From assembly GCF_001715295.1 (NCBI RefSeq), contig NZ_MDKB01000002.1:556499-620498 (forward strand): a DNA stretch of 64,000 nt, given 5' to 3'. The notes below the pieces were generated by a model. The model was not told the origin of the DNA. It did no database searches and saw only the letters and a list, made by a program, of their open reading frames with translations. Positions 28,411 through 36,645 of the stretch are shown here, piece after piece. Within the stretch, counting starts at the first letter, position 1. Each line of letters starts with the position of its first letter. Source of the DNA: Streptomyces griseus. Lineage in GTDB: Bacteria; Actinomycetota; Actinomycetes; Streptomycetales; Streptomycetaceae. The translations under genes and the position numbers were made by a program.

Positions 28411-29607
28411 ATGCTCTCCGAGACGTCGACCGCCACCGTCCGAGCCACCCTCCCCGCCGTGGGAGCCGCCATCGGAGAGATCGCGGACCTCTTCTACCGG
28501 AAGCTGTTCGCCGCCCACCCCGAGCTGCACCGCGACCTGTTCAACCGCGGCAACCAGTCGTCCGGTACGCAGCGCCAGGCGCTCGCCGGCTCCATCGCCG
28601 CCTTCGCCACCCGGCTCGTGGAGCAGCCGGACACCCGCCCCGACGTGATGCTCGGCCGCATAGCCAACAAGCACGCCTCGCTCGGCATCACCGCCCCGCA
28701 GTACGCGGTCGTGCACACCCATCTCTTCGCCGCCATCGCCGAGGTGCTCGGCGACGCGGTCACGCCCGAGGTCGCCGCGGCCTGGGACGAGGTCTACTGG
28801 CTGATGGCCAACTCCCTGATCACCCTGGAGAACCGGCTGTACGCACAGCAGGGCGTCGTCGCGGGCGACGTGTGGCGGGAATGGACGGTGGCCTCGCGGA
28901 TCGAGGAGACCGCGGACGTGGTCACCTTCCAGCTGGAACCCGCCGACGGGGCACCGGCCCCCGCCTTCCGCCCGGGCCAGTACGTCTCCGTACAGGTGGA
29001 ACTCCCCGACGGTGCACGGCAGATCCGCCAGTACAGCCTTTCCTGCGCACCGGGATCCGCCCTGCGCTCCGTGACCGTGAAGCGGGTGCAGGGCGGGGGG
29101 ACCCCCGACGGCGAGGTCTCCCGGCACCTGCACACCCACGTCCGGGAGGGCGGCGTGCTGCGCGTCTCGGCCCCGTACGGCGACCTGGTGCTGGAGGACG
29201 GCGACGCACCGCTGCTCCTCGCGTCGGCCGGTATCGGCTGCACCCCGATCCTGTCGATGCTGGACCACCTGGTCGCCCTCGACCACCGCGCACCCGTCAC
29301 CGTGGTGCACGGCGACCGCTCGCCCGCCGACCACGCCCTGCGCGCCGACCACACCCTGCTCGCGGGCAAACTGCACGACGCCGCCGCGCACTTCTGGTAC
29401 GAGTCCCCCGAGCCCGGCCACCCCGCCGAGCGGACCGGCCTGGTCGACCTGACGGGGCTCCCCGTCGCCACGGGGACCCGTGCCTACCTCTGCGGCCCGC
29501 TGCCGTTCATGCGTGCCGTGCGCTCCCAGTTGCTCGCCAAGGGCGTCGCCCCCGCCGACATCCACTACGAGGTGTTCGGTCCCGACCTGTGGCTCGCCCA
29601 GGACTGA
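28411..29607 (+). CDS. hmpA: Flavohaemoglobin, nitric oxide dioxygenase
   Basis: 398 residues. It converts NO and O2 to nitrate using NAD(P)H. The globin domain (1-135) has the proximal His88 in ANKHASLGI and the B/E helix residues around LFYRKLF. The FAD domain has RQYSLS and GQYVSVQ. The NAD domain has LLASAGIGCTPILSML and ends YEVFGPD, the typical C-terminus. Expression should be controlled by the upstream NsrR and its operator. Confidence 0.96.
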   Translation: MLSETSTATVRATLPAVGAAIGEIADLFYRKLFAAHPELHRDLFNRGNQSSGTQRQALAGSIAAFATRLVEQPDTRPDVMLGRIANKHASLGITAPQYAVVHTHLFAAIAEVLGDAVTPEVAAAWDEVYWLMANSLITLENRLYAQQGVVAGDVWREWTVASRIEETADVVTFQLEPADGAPAPAFRPGQYVSVQVELPDGARQIRQYSLSCAPGSALRSVTVKRVQGGGTPDGEVSRHLHTHVREGGVLRVSAPYGDLVLEDGDAPLLLASAGIGCTPILSMLDHLVALDHRAPVTVVHGDRSPADHALRADHTLLAGKLHDAAAHFWYESPEPGHPAERTGLVDLTGLPVATGTRAYLCGPLPFMRAVRSQLLAKGVAPADIHYEVFGPDLWLAQD

Positions 29608-29647
29608 GGCGGCGGACCGTCCGTTGCTCGCGGACACGCGCGGATCG

Positions 29648-29680
29648 GCCCGAACAGGGCCCGAACAGGGCCCGAACAGG
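29648..29680. repeat. Three exact 11-bp tandem repeats
   Basis: GCCCGAACAGG is repeated three times with no gap in the 145-base space between hmpA and the amidase gene. The period of 11 places each copy on the same DNA face, as for a multimeric operator. It could equally be slippage. Confidence 0.85.
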
Positions 29681-29752
29681 TAGCCCCGATCGCCGCATTC
29701 CGGTACAAGCGGTGTAAGCACACACTCCCCCCACGCGCAGAAGGAGTCGGCC

Positions 29753-30343
29753 ATGTCCTCACCCATGTCCGCGAGCAACTTCCTCGAGGCCCTCGAGGAC
29801 GAAGGACTCACCGTCGTCCAGGTGGGTGACTGGCGTACGCACCACCGCAACCACAAGGGCCCCTGGGGGCCGGTGCACGGCGTGATGCTCCATCACACCG
29901 CCACCAAGGGCTCCGCACGCACCGTCGACACCTGCCGGGACGGTTACCCGGGCCTCCCCGGCCCGCTCTGCCACGGAGTGATCACCAAGGACGGAAGGGT
30001 CCACCTGGTCGGCTACGGCCGCGCCAACCACGCCGGACTCGGTGACGACGACGTCCTGCGGGCCGTCATCGGCGAGAAACGCCTCCCCCGGGACAACGAG
30101 GCCGACACGGACGGGAACCGGCACTTCTACGGGTTCGAGTGCGAGAACCTCGGCGACGGGGACGATCCCTGGCCCGCCGTCCAGCTCGAGGCCGCCGAGA
30201 AGGCCGCGGCCGCGGTCTGCCGGTTCCACCACTGGGGCGCCCCGTCGGTCATCGGGCACCGCGAATGGCAGCCCGGCAAGATCGATCCGCGCGGCTTCTC
30301 CATGAACGGGATGCGCGCCAGGATCCACGACCGCCTCAAGTAG
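29753..30343 (+). CDS. N-acetylmuramoyl-L-alanine amidase, no signal peptide
   Basis: The 196-residue amidase_2/PGRP-fold enzyme has a zinc site from MLHHTATKG, the histidine in CHGVITKDGRVHLVGYG and the late GHREWQPGKIDP motif, which also carries the catalytic Lys. It would cleave the amide between muramic acid and the stem peptide. There is no signal peptide or wall-binding domain, so it looks like a phage-type endolysin or an enzyme for cytoplasmic muropeptides. AGAAGGAG precedes the ATG at 29753; a second ATG is four codons inside. Confidence 0.88.
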   Translation: MSSPMSASNFLEALEDEGLTVVQVGDWRTHHRNHKGPWGPVHGVMLHHTATKGSARTVDTCRDGYPGLPGPLCHGVITKDGRVHLVGYGRANHAGLGDDDVLRAVIGEKRLPRDNEADTDGNRHFYGFECENLGDGDDPWPAVQLEAAEKAAAAVCRFHHWGAPSVIGHREWQPGKIDPRGFSMNGMRARIHDRLK

Positions 30344-30386
30344 TCCCGCCGGACCGCCGGCACCACCGGCGGACCACAATGGGCCC

Positions 30387-31280
30387 ATGCCCCACGAAGT
30401 GCCCGGCCTCTCCCGGCTGCAGCCGGTCCTCCCCTCGCCCCTGCAGCCGGCCGCGGACGGGCGCTTCGCGCGCCACGGCGTGACACTGCTGCTCAAACGC
30501 GACGACCTGATCCACCCGGACCTGCCCGGGAACAAGTGGCGCAAGCTCGCCCCCAACCTGCGGGCCGCCGCCGGCCGCACCGTACTGACCTTCGGCGGGG
30601 CCTACTCCAACCACCTGCGCGCCACGGCGGCCGCCGGGCGGCTGCTCGGCTTTCCCACCGTGGGCGTCGTGCGGGGCGACGAACTGGCCCACCGGCCCCT
30701 GAACCCCTCCCTCGCCCGCTGCGCGGCCGACGGCATGCGACTGCACTTCGTCGACCGCGCCACCTACCGCGCCAAGACGTCTCCCGGGGTCCTGGAGGGC
30801 CTGCTGCGCCTCTTCGGCGACTGCCTGGTCGTCCCGGAAGGCGGCAGCAACGCGCTCGCCGCACAGGGCTGCACAGCGCTCGGCCGCGAGCTGCGCGGAC
30901 AGGGCGGCACCGTGGCCGTCGCCTGCGGCACCGGGGGCACGCTGGCGGGGCTGGCGGCCGGACTCGGACCGGACCAGCGCGCCCTCGGCGTGCCCGTGCT
31001 GCGCGGCGGCTTCCTGGGGGACGTCGTGCGCGGCCTCCAGCGGGAGGCGTTCGGCGCACCGACCGGCCGGTGGTCCCTGGACGACCGGTTCCACTTCGGC
31101 GGCTACGCCCGTACGACACCGGAGCTGCACGCCTTCGCCGACGACTTCGAGGACCGTCACGGCCTGCCCGTCGAACGAATCTACGTCGCCAAGCTCCTGT
31201 ACGCGCTCACGCGCCTCGCCGGCGAGGGCGCCTTCGCACCGGGCTCCACGGTGACGGCGGTCATCACCGGACGGCCGTGA
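30387..31280 (+). CDS. PLP-dependent ACC deaminase / D-cysteine desulfhydrase-like enzyme
   Basis: The 297-residue fold-type II PLP enzyme carries the cofactor lysine in GNKWRKLAPNL, a phosphate-binding AYSNHLRATAAAG stretch, and VACGTGGTLAGLAAGL. Members act on 1-aminocyclopropane-1-carboxylate or D-cysteine. The residues that separate these activities cannot be judged by eye, so the substrate is open. Its 5-prime end is 44 bases after the amidase stop. Confidence 0.85.
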   Translation: MPHEVPGLSRLQPVLPSPLQPAADGRFARHGVTLLLKRDDLIHPDLPGNKWRKLAPNLRAAAGRTVLTFGGAYSNHLRATAAAGRLLGFPTVGVVRGDELAHRPLNPSLARCAADGMRLHFVDRATYRAKTSPGVLEGLLRLFGDCLVVPEGGSNALAAQGCTALGRELRGQGGTVAVACGTGGTLAGLAAGLGPDQRALGVPVLRGGFLGDVVRGLQREAFGAPTGRWSLDDRFHFGGYARTTPELHAFADDFEDRHGLPVERIYVAKLLYALTRLAGEGAFAPGSTVTAVITGRP

Positions 31281-31299
31281 GGAACCGGCGGACACCCCG

Positions 31300-31488
31300 C
31301 CGCACAGCCCCCGGGTGAGAACCCCGAGGGCCGTCCCGCGATTCCCGGTGGATCGGCGCGCGGCGGCGGATGCGGGGCATCGCACGGCGGAGGGGCGCCC
31401 GCATACGGGATGTATGGGGACGTCCCGACGACGCGGCGAGGGGCCGTAACCGCCGTCGGGCGCCCGCCGTACATTGCGGGAACAACCC
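31300..31488. mobile_element. Degenerate MITE-like palindromic element (copy A)
   Basis: The convergent space between the PLP enzyme and the antiporter shares an aligned core with the element at 40455-40634: CGCACGGCGGAGGGGCG, then a hairpin region with GTCCCGACGACGCGGCGAG, then a GCCGTCGGGCG arm. The ends are not clear, so the limits are approximate. Confidence 0.5.
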
Positions 31489-33090
31489 TCAGGCCCCGTC
31501 CGACTCCCGGTAGGCCGCGGCCTCTTCCAGGTCCAGCCGGCGCAGCAGGGCGCGCAGCATCTCGTCGTCGATACGCCGCTCGTCCCTGAGGCGGACGAAG
31601 ACCTCCCGCTCGGCACCGATCATCTCCCGGGCCAGCCGCCGGTAGGTGTCGTCCGCCGACTCCCCCGTGACCGGGTCGGCCGCGCCGAGCCGTTCCCAGA
31701 CGGCGTTGCGGCGGCGCTCCATCACGGTGCGCAGCCGGTCCACGAGCGGGTCGGGCAGGGAGTTGCCGGGTCGGGCCAGCAGCTCGTCCAGCCGCGCCTC
31801 CGCGGCCGTGGACGCCTCGCTCTGCGCCTGCGCCTCGGCCAGCGTCTCGGCCTGTACGTCACTTCCCGGGAGCTTCAGGACACGCACCAGCAGGGGCAGG
31901 GTGAGCCCTTGGACGACCAGTGTCCCGATGACCGTGGTGAAGGTCAGGAACAGCACCAGGTTGCGGGCCGGGAAGCCGGCACCGCTGTGCGTGACCATGG
32001 GGATGGAGAAGGCGATGGCGAGCGAGACGACGCCCCGCATGCCGGCCCAGCTCACGATCAGGGGGGACGTCCACGGCAGGGCGGGTTCACGGGCCCTGAT
32101 GCGGGGCGAGAGCCACAGGGGCAGGTAACTGGACGGGTAGACCCAGGCGAAACGCACCACGACGACGGCGAGGAAGACGGCGACCGCGTACAGGCACACC
32201 TGGGTGACGTCGTAGCTGCCGAGCCCCTTGACCACGAAGGGCAGCTGCAGCCCGATGAGGGCGAAGACCGCGGACTCCAGGATGAACGCGACCATCTTCC
32301 AGACCGCCGCCTCCTGGAGCCGGGTCGCGAAGTCGACCTGCCACGAGCGGTGGCCCAGGTAGAGCGCGACGACGACCACGGCGAGCACCCCGGAGGCGTG
32401 CACCCGCTCGGCGGCCGCGTACGCGACGAAGGGGATCAGCAGCGACAGGGTGTTCTGGAGCAGTGCCTCCTTGAGGTGCGTGCGCAGCCAGTGCAGGGGC
32501 ACCATCAGCACCAGACCGACGCCGACGCCGCCGACGGAGGCCAGCAGGAACTCACCGATCCCCTCGCCCCAGCTCATCCCTTCCCCGACGGCCGCGGCGA
32601 GCGCCACCTTGAAGGCCGTGATCGCGGTGGCGTCGTTCACCAGGGACTCGCCCTGGAGGATGGTGGTGACCCGGGCGGGCAGCCCCACCCGGCGGGCGAT
32701 CGCCGCGGCGGTGACGGCGTCCGGCGGGGCGATGACCGCGCCGAGCACCAGCGCGGCGGTGAGCGGCAGGTCCGGCACCACCAGGTAGGCCAGCCAGCCG
32801 ACGGCGAACGTCGCGAACAGGACGTACCCCACGGAGAGCAGCGCGACCGGCCGCAGATTGGCCCGCAGGTCGAGGTAGGAGCTGTCGATCGCGGCGGTGT
32901 GCAGCAGCGGAGGCAGCAGCAGGGGCAGCACGACGTGCGCGTCCAGCGTGTACGCGGGCACGCCCGGCAGGTACGAGGCCAGCAGGCCGGCGGCGACCAG
33001 CAGCAGCGGCGCGGGCACCGGGGTGCGGCGCGCCGCACCGGCGACCGCGGCACTGGCGGCGACCAGGGCCACCAGCGGCAATGCGTCCAT
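31489..33090 (-). CDS. Na+/H+ antiporter, CPA1 family
   Basis: The 533-residue membrane protein has about 12 hydrophobic spans over residues 1-400 and a charged cytoplasmic tail of about 130 residues. CPA1 hallmarks are present: LGAVIAPPDAVTAAAIARR, ESLVNDATAITAFKVAL (the ND transport pair) and SWAGMRGVVSLAIAFSIP. The tail is Glu/Arg-rich and helical. It exchanges protons for sodium across the plasma membrane. It is divergent from the UBP zinc finger gene with only 35 bases between starts. Confidence 0.93.
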   Translation of the reverse strand: MDALPLVALVAASAAVAGAARRTPVPAPLLLVAAGLLASYLPGVPAYTLDAHVVLPLLLPPLLHTAAIDSSYLDLRANLRPVALLSVGYVLFATFAVGWLAYLVVPDLPLTAALVLGAVIAPPDAVTAAAIARRVGLPARVTTILQGESLVNDATAITAFKVALAAAVGEGMSWGEGIGEFLLASVGGVGVGLVLMVPLHWLRTHLKEALLQNTLSLLIPFVAYAAAERVHASGVLAVVVVALYLGHRSWQVDFATRLQEAAVWKMVAFILESAVFALIGLQLPFVVKGLGSYDVTQVCLYAVAVFLAVVVVRFAWVYPSSYLPLWLSPRIRAREPALPWTSPLIVSWAGMRGVVSLAIAFSIPMVTHSGAGFPARNLVLFLTFTTVIGTLVVQGLTLPLLVRVLKLPGSDVQAETLAEAQAQSEASTAAEARLDELLARPGNSLPDPLVDRLRTVMERRRNAVWERLGAADPVTGESADDTYRRLAREMIGAEREVFVRLRDERRIDDEMLRALLRRLDLEEAAAYRESDGA

Positions 33091-33125
33091 CTCACCGTCC
33101 TCGCGTACGACGTAACGTGGCCATC

Positions 33126-33386
33126 ATGAGTGAGTGCCTCCATGTTCTCGAACTGCCGCGCCCCGAGCCCGCCCCGCTCGGCGACACCTGCCCGGAGTGT
33201 GTGGCGGCCGGTACCCATCCCGTGCAACTGCGGCTCTGCCTGTCCTGCGGCCACGTCGGATGCTGCGACTCGTCGCCCCTGAAGCACGCCACGGCGCACT
33301 TCAGGGAGACCGGTCACCCGGTGATGCGGAGTTTCGAGCGCGGCGAGAGCTGGCGCTGGTGTTTCCCGGACGGTTCGATCGTCTGA
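33126..33386 (+). CDS. UBP-type zinc finger protein
   Basis: The 86-residue protein is made of one UBP-type zinc finger: CPECVAAGTH, then LCLSCGHVGCCDSS, KHATAHFRETGHPVM and WRWCFPDG. Cys and His ligands are placed as in ubiquitin-binding fingers, but actinobacterial homologues have no ubiquitin partner and their function is unknown. They are often next to Na+/H+ antiporters or fused to redox proteins, as the divergent antiporter here also suggests. The ATG at 33126 begins the family core. Confidence 0.87.
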   Translation: MSECLHVLELPRPEPAPLGDTCPECVAAGTHPVQLRLCLSCGHVGCCDSSPLKHATAHFRETGHPVMRSFERGESWRWCFPDGSIV

Positions 33387-33463
33387 CGTCTGGGTACGTC
33401 AAACCGGCGCCGGTTCTTCGCAATTGACCGCCGCAGACCCCTAGCCACTGTGCGTACCCATGT

Positions 33464-33489
33464 GCCTACCATGAGTGACCACCGGGTAT
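33464..33489 (+). promoter_or_regulatory. SigB/SigH-type promoter before the anti-sigma/sigH operon
   Basis: GCCT at 33464-33467 and GGGTAT at 33484-33489, 16 bases apart, fit the stress sigma factor consensus GNNT-N14-16-GGGTAY. It lies about 130 bases before the anti-sigma gene start. Autoregulation by SigH is the likely meaning. An AGTGACCACC word just inside might relate to BldD, but that is weak. Confidence 0.55.
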
Positions 33490-33618
33490 GAGCCTTCGGC
33501 GACACGGCATCATGGGTCGCGATAGCGTCGCCGGACCACGGAAACCGACGACGCACCGCAAGGCTCCGGGCACTCGTCCCGGAGCCCCGAACGAGTTTGT
33601 GCCACCTTGGAGGTGAGG

Positions 33619-34032
33619 GTGTCCCACATCGCAGGCGAGCCCGGGAGCCAGGACTTCGTCGAGGTCCGGCTGCCCGCTGCGGGTGCCTACCTGTCGGTGC
33701 TGCGTACGGCCACGGCCGGTCTCGCAGCGCGCTTGGACTTCACTCTCGACGAGATCGAGGACCTTCGCATCGCGGTCGACGAGGCCTGCGCGATCCTGCT
33801 CCAGCAGGCCGTGCCCGGTTCCGTCCTCAGCTGCGTCTTCCGCCTCGTGGGCGATTCCCTCGAAGTGACGGTGTCGGCGCCCACGACCGACGGCCGCGCA
33901 CCCGAGCGCGACACCTTCGCCTGGACGGTGCTCTCCGCGCTGGCCGGCAAGGTCGACTCCACGGTCGCCGACGACCGTACGGTCAGCATCAGCCTCTACA
34001 AACAGCGCGGCGCGGGACCCGGGCCGGCGTGA
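33619..34032 (+). CDS. RsbW-type anti-sigma factor (serine kinase-like ATPase fold)
   Basis: The 137-residue GHKL-fold protein carries the helix LDFTLDEIEDLRIAVDEACAILL, in which the N-box asparagine-type position is an Asp/Glu-rich variant, followed by a beta-rich half. From position next to sigH it corresponds to the anti-SigH protein called UshX or PrsH in S. coelicolor, which binds SigH and releases it under osmotic stress or development. GTG 33619 with GGAGGTGAG is taken as start; a TTG four codons upstream is possible. It overlaps sigH by GTGA. Confidence 0.85.
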   Translation: MSHIAGEPGSQDFVEVRLPAAGAYLSVLRTATAGLAARLDFTLDEIEDLRIAVDEACAILLQQAVPGSVLSCVFRLVGDSLEVTVSAPTTDGRAPERDTFAWTVLSALAGKVDSTVADDRTVSISLYKQRGAGPGPA

Positions 34033-34991
34033 GCGAGGGGAACGGGGACGGTCCTGTGCGGGACGAGACGATCCGGTCCGGGGTGGTGCGCCCAGCAGCC
34101 GTCCCGGAGCAGCAGGCCCGGCCGCATCCGGTGGACGGCGCGGACGGTGCCGACGGGACGCGGGGCCGTACGGCCGCGGTGGAGCAGTCGCAGGCGGAGC
34201 GGGCGGGCCAGATGAGCGAGCACGGTCACCACGACCCCCATGACCGCAGCGGGGCACGGGCACTCTTCGTGGAGCTTCGGGGACTTCCCGACGGCTCCGC
34301 GGAGAAGGCCGAGCTGCGCAACCGGCTGGTGCGGATGCATCTGCCGCTCGTGGAGCACCTGGCCCGCCGGTTCCGCAACCGCGGGGAGCCCCTGGACGAC
34401 CTGACCCAGGTCGCCACGATCGGGCTGATCAAGTCGGTCGACCGGTTCGACCCGGAGCGCGGCGTCGAGTTCTCGACGTACGCGACGCCCACGGTCGTCG
34501 GTGAGATCAAGCGCCACTTCCGCGACAAGGGCTGGGCGGTGCGGGTGCCGCGCCGTCTGCAGGAACTGCGGCTGTCGCTGACCACGGCCACCGCGGAGCT
34601 CTCCCAGCAGCACGGCCGCTCGCCGACGGTGCACGAACTGGCGGAGCGTCTGGGCATCTCGGAGGAGGAGGTGCTGGAGGGCCTGGAGTCGGCCAACGCC
34701 TACAGCACGCTCTCGCTCGACGTCCCCGACACGGACGACGAGTCGCCCGCCGTCGCGGACACCCTGGGCTCCGAGGACGAGGCCCTGGAGGGTGTCGAGT
34801 ACCGGGAGTCGCTCAAGCCGCTGCTGGAGGACCTCCCGCCGCGCGAGAAGCGGATCCTGCTGCTGCGCTTCTTCGGCAACATGACCCAGTCGCAGATCGC
34901 CCAGGAGGTCGGCATCTCCCAGATGCACGTCTCCCGGCTCCTCGCCCGCACGCTCGCGCAGCTGCGTGAGCGCCTGCTCGTCGAGGAGTAG
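34029..34991 (+). CDS. sigH: Stress-response RNA polymerase sigma factor of the SigB/SigF family, SigH orthologue
   Basis: 320 residues from GTG 34029, coupled to the anti-sigma stop. Sigma region 2 (DDLTQVATIGLIKSVDRFDPERGVEFSTYATPTVVGEIKRHF), region 3 (SPTVHELAERLGISEEEVLE) and region 4 (LPPREKRILLLRFFGNMTQSQIAQEVGISQMHVSRLLA) are complete. About 80 low-complexity residues precede the core. An in-frame ATG at 34212 (MSEHGHHDPHD) would give a 259-residue form. Several SigH forms are known in S. coelicolor. The ORTHOLOGY rests on neighbours (wblE, pdtaS-like kinase, nagB). Confidence 0.88.
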   Translation: MSEGNGDGPVRDETIRSGVVRPAAVPEQQARPHPVDGADGADGTRGRTAAVEQSQAERAGQMSEHGHHDPHDRSGARALFVELRGLPDGSAEKAELRNRLVRMHLPLVEHLARRFRNRGEPLDDLTQVATIGLIKSVDRFDPERGVEFSTYATPTVVGEIKRHFRDKGWAVRVPRRLQELRLSLTTATAELSQQHGRSPTVHELAERLGISEEEVLEGLESANAYSTLSLDVPDTDDESPAVADTLGSEDEALEGVEYRESLKPLLEDLPPREKRILLLRFFGNMTQSQIAQEVGISQMHVSRLLARTLAQLRERLLVEE

Positions 34992-35036
34992 CGCGAAGCG
35001 GGGCCGGGGAGCGCGAAGGGTGCCGCCGCCGGCGCC

Positions 35037-35486
35037 TCAGGCCTCCGGGGTGGTCCACGGCCCCCGGATCCCGAGCGCCCGCGTGGTGGCCGGGTCGAAC
35101 AGCAGGACGAGCCCTGTCACGGCGACGGCGGCCAGCCCGATTCCCGCGGGGATGAGCGCACCCTGGGACCGCAGCAGCGTCCAGGCCACCGGCAGGGCCA
35201 TGAGCTGCGTCATCAGCGCGGGACCCCGGCTCCAGCTACGCCGCCGCAGGAGCCCCCGGGCCGCGAGGAGCGGGATCAGGCCGAGGGCGATCAGGGTGAG
35301 TCCGCCCATCTCGGCCTGCTGGGGGCTGTCGGGCCGGCCGAGGAGTCCCATGACGAGCATGTAGACGCCGCCGACGGCGAGCGCGGCGCCTTCGAGAGCG
35401 GTCAGTGCGGCGAGGGCGGTGATCCGTCCCGGCTTCTCCGGGCCGGCCGGGGGCGAGGAGGCGGGTGTGTTCTGCTGAGTGCTCAC
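35037..35486 (-). CDS. Four-span integral membrane protein
   Basis: The 149-residue protein has a Pro/Ser-rich cytoplasmic leader and four hydrophobic segments (ALTALEGAALAVGGVYMLVM, MGGLTLIALGLIPLLAA, GPALMTQLMALPVAWTLL, GLAAVAVTGLVLLFDP). GTG 35486 with AAAGGT upstream is the start; the very long frame above it is a shadow of the kinase gene. No catalytic motif is seen. The gene is convergent with sigH. Confidence 0.8.
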   Translation of the reverse strand: MSTQQNTPASSPPAGPEKPGRITALAALTALEGAALAVGGVYMLVMGLLGRPDSPQQAEMGGLTLIALGLIPLLAARGLLRRRSWSRGPALMTQLMALPVAWTLLRSQGALIPAGIGLAAVAVTGLVLLFDPATTRALGIRGPWTTPEA

Positions 35487-35676
35487 ACCTTTCAGACTGG
35501 CATCCCGGCCCCCCGGAGGTGAAACCGGGGCGCCCCGGACCCGCCGCGCCCCGCCCCGGACCGTCCGGCGCCGTCCCGGTCCCCCCCGAGGCGGCCACGT
35601 CACTCCCCGTGACCGGTTGCGGACGTAAATGATCAGGACTTCGGATCGGTACCGCGCGGTAGGTACCCTGACGGGC

Positions 35677-36645
35677 ATGCGCGCACTCCTCGTGGTCAAC
35701 CCAGCTGCCACCACCACCAGCGCGCGGACGCGTGACGTCCTCATCCACGCCCTGGCGAGCGAGATGAAGATCGAGGCCGTGACCACGGAGTACCGAGGGC
35801 ACGCACGGGACCTGGGGCGACGGGCGGCGGACGCCGACGACATCGACCTGGTCGTCGCCCTCGGCGGCGACGGCACGGTCAACGAGGTGGTCAACGGCCT
35901 GCTGCACAGGGGACCCGACGTGGAGGGGCTGCCGAGTCTCGCCGTGGTCCCCGGCGGCTCCACCAACGTCTTCGCGCGCGCGCTGGGGATCCCCAACGAC
36001 GCCGTGGAGGCGACCGGCGCCATTCTGGACGCCCTCGCCGCCCGGAGCGAGCGCACGGTGGGCCTCGGTCTCGCCGCCGGCACCCCGGGGACGCCGGACG
36101 AGGCCGTCCCGGAACGCTGGTTCACCTTCTGCGCCGGGCTCGGGTTCGACGCGGGAGTGATCGGCCGGGTCGAACAGAAACGCGAACTCGGCAAGCGCTC
36201 GACCCACGCCCTGTACGTACGCCAGGTGGTCCGGCAGTTCTTCGGGGAGCCGCACCGGCGCAGCGGGCTGATCACCCTGGATGTTCCCGGCCGGGAGCCG
36301 GTGACCGACCTCGCCCTGTCGATAATCTGCAACACCGCACCCTGGACCTACCTGGGGAATCGTCCGATATACGCCTCACCGAAGGCATCGTTCGACAGCG
36401 CCCTGGACATCCTCGGACTGAAGCGTCTCTCCACTCCCGCGGTCACCAGATACGCCACCCAGCTGCTCACTTCCAGCCCCGAGAAGGGCCCCCACGGCAA
36501 GCACGCGGTCTCCCTCCACGACCTGACGGACTTCACCTTGCATTCGAAGGCGCCACTCCCCTTCCAGATGGACGGTGACCACTTGGGACTGCGTACGAGC
36601 GTGACGTTCACAGGCGTACGCCGTGCACTGCGTGTGATTGTGTGA
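35677..36645 (+). CDS. Diacylglycerol/sphingosine kinase-like lipid kinase
   Basis: The 322-residue protein of the DagK/YegS/BmrU family opens MRALLVVNPAATTTSARTR and has the nucleotide site VVALGGDGTVNEVVNGL, the substrate-site VVPGGSTNVFARALGI, and a beta-sandwich C-terminal half ending QMDGDHLG. It should phosphorylate diacylglycerol or a related membrane lipid. The ATG at 35677 begins the family core; 35629 is a longer alternative. The gene diverges from the membrane protein to its left and is followed by wblE. Confidence 0.92.
   Translation: MRALLVVNPAATTTSARTRDVLIHALASEMKIEAVTTEYRGHARDLGRRAADADDIDLVVALGGDGTVNEVVNGLLHRGPDVEGLPSLAVVPGGSTNVFARALGIPNDAVEATGAILDALAARSERTVGLGLAAGTPGTPDEAVPERWFTFCAGLGFDAGVIGRVEQKRELGKRSTHALYVRQVVRQFFGEPHRRSGLITLDVPGREPVTDLALSIICNTAPWTYLGNRPIYASPKASFDSALDILGLKRLSTPAVTRYATQLLTSSPEKGPHGKHAVSLHDLTDFTLHSKAPLPFQMDGDHLGLRTSVTFTGVRRALRVIV

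Noticed and set aside
35037..36335. 432-codon form of the small membrane protein
   Set aside because: The upstream part is antisense to the lipid kinase; the GTG at 35486 with its own ribosome site begins the hydrophobic protein.
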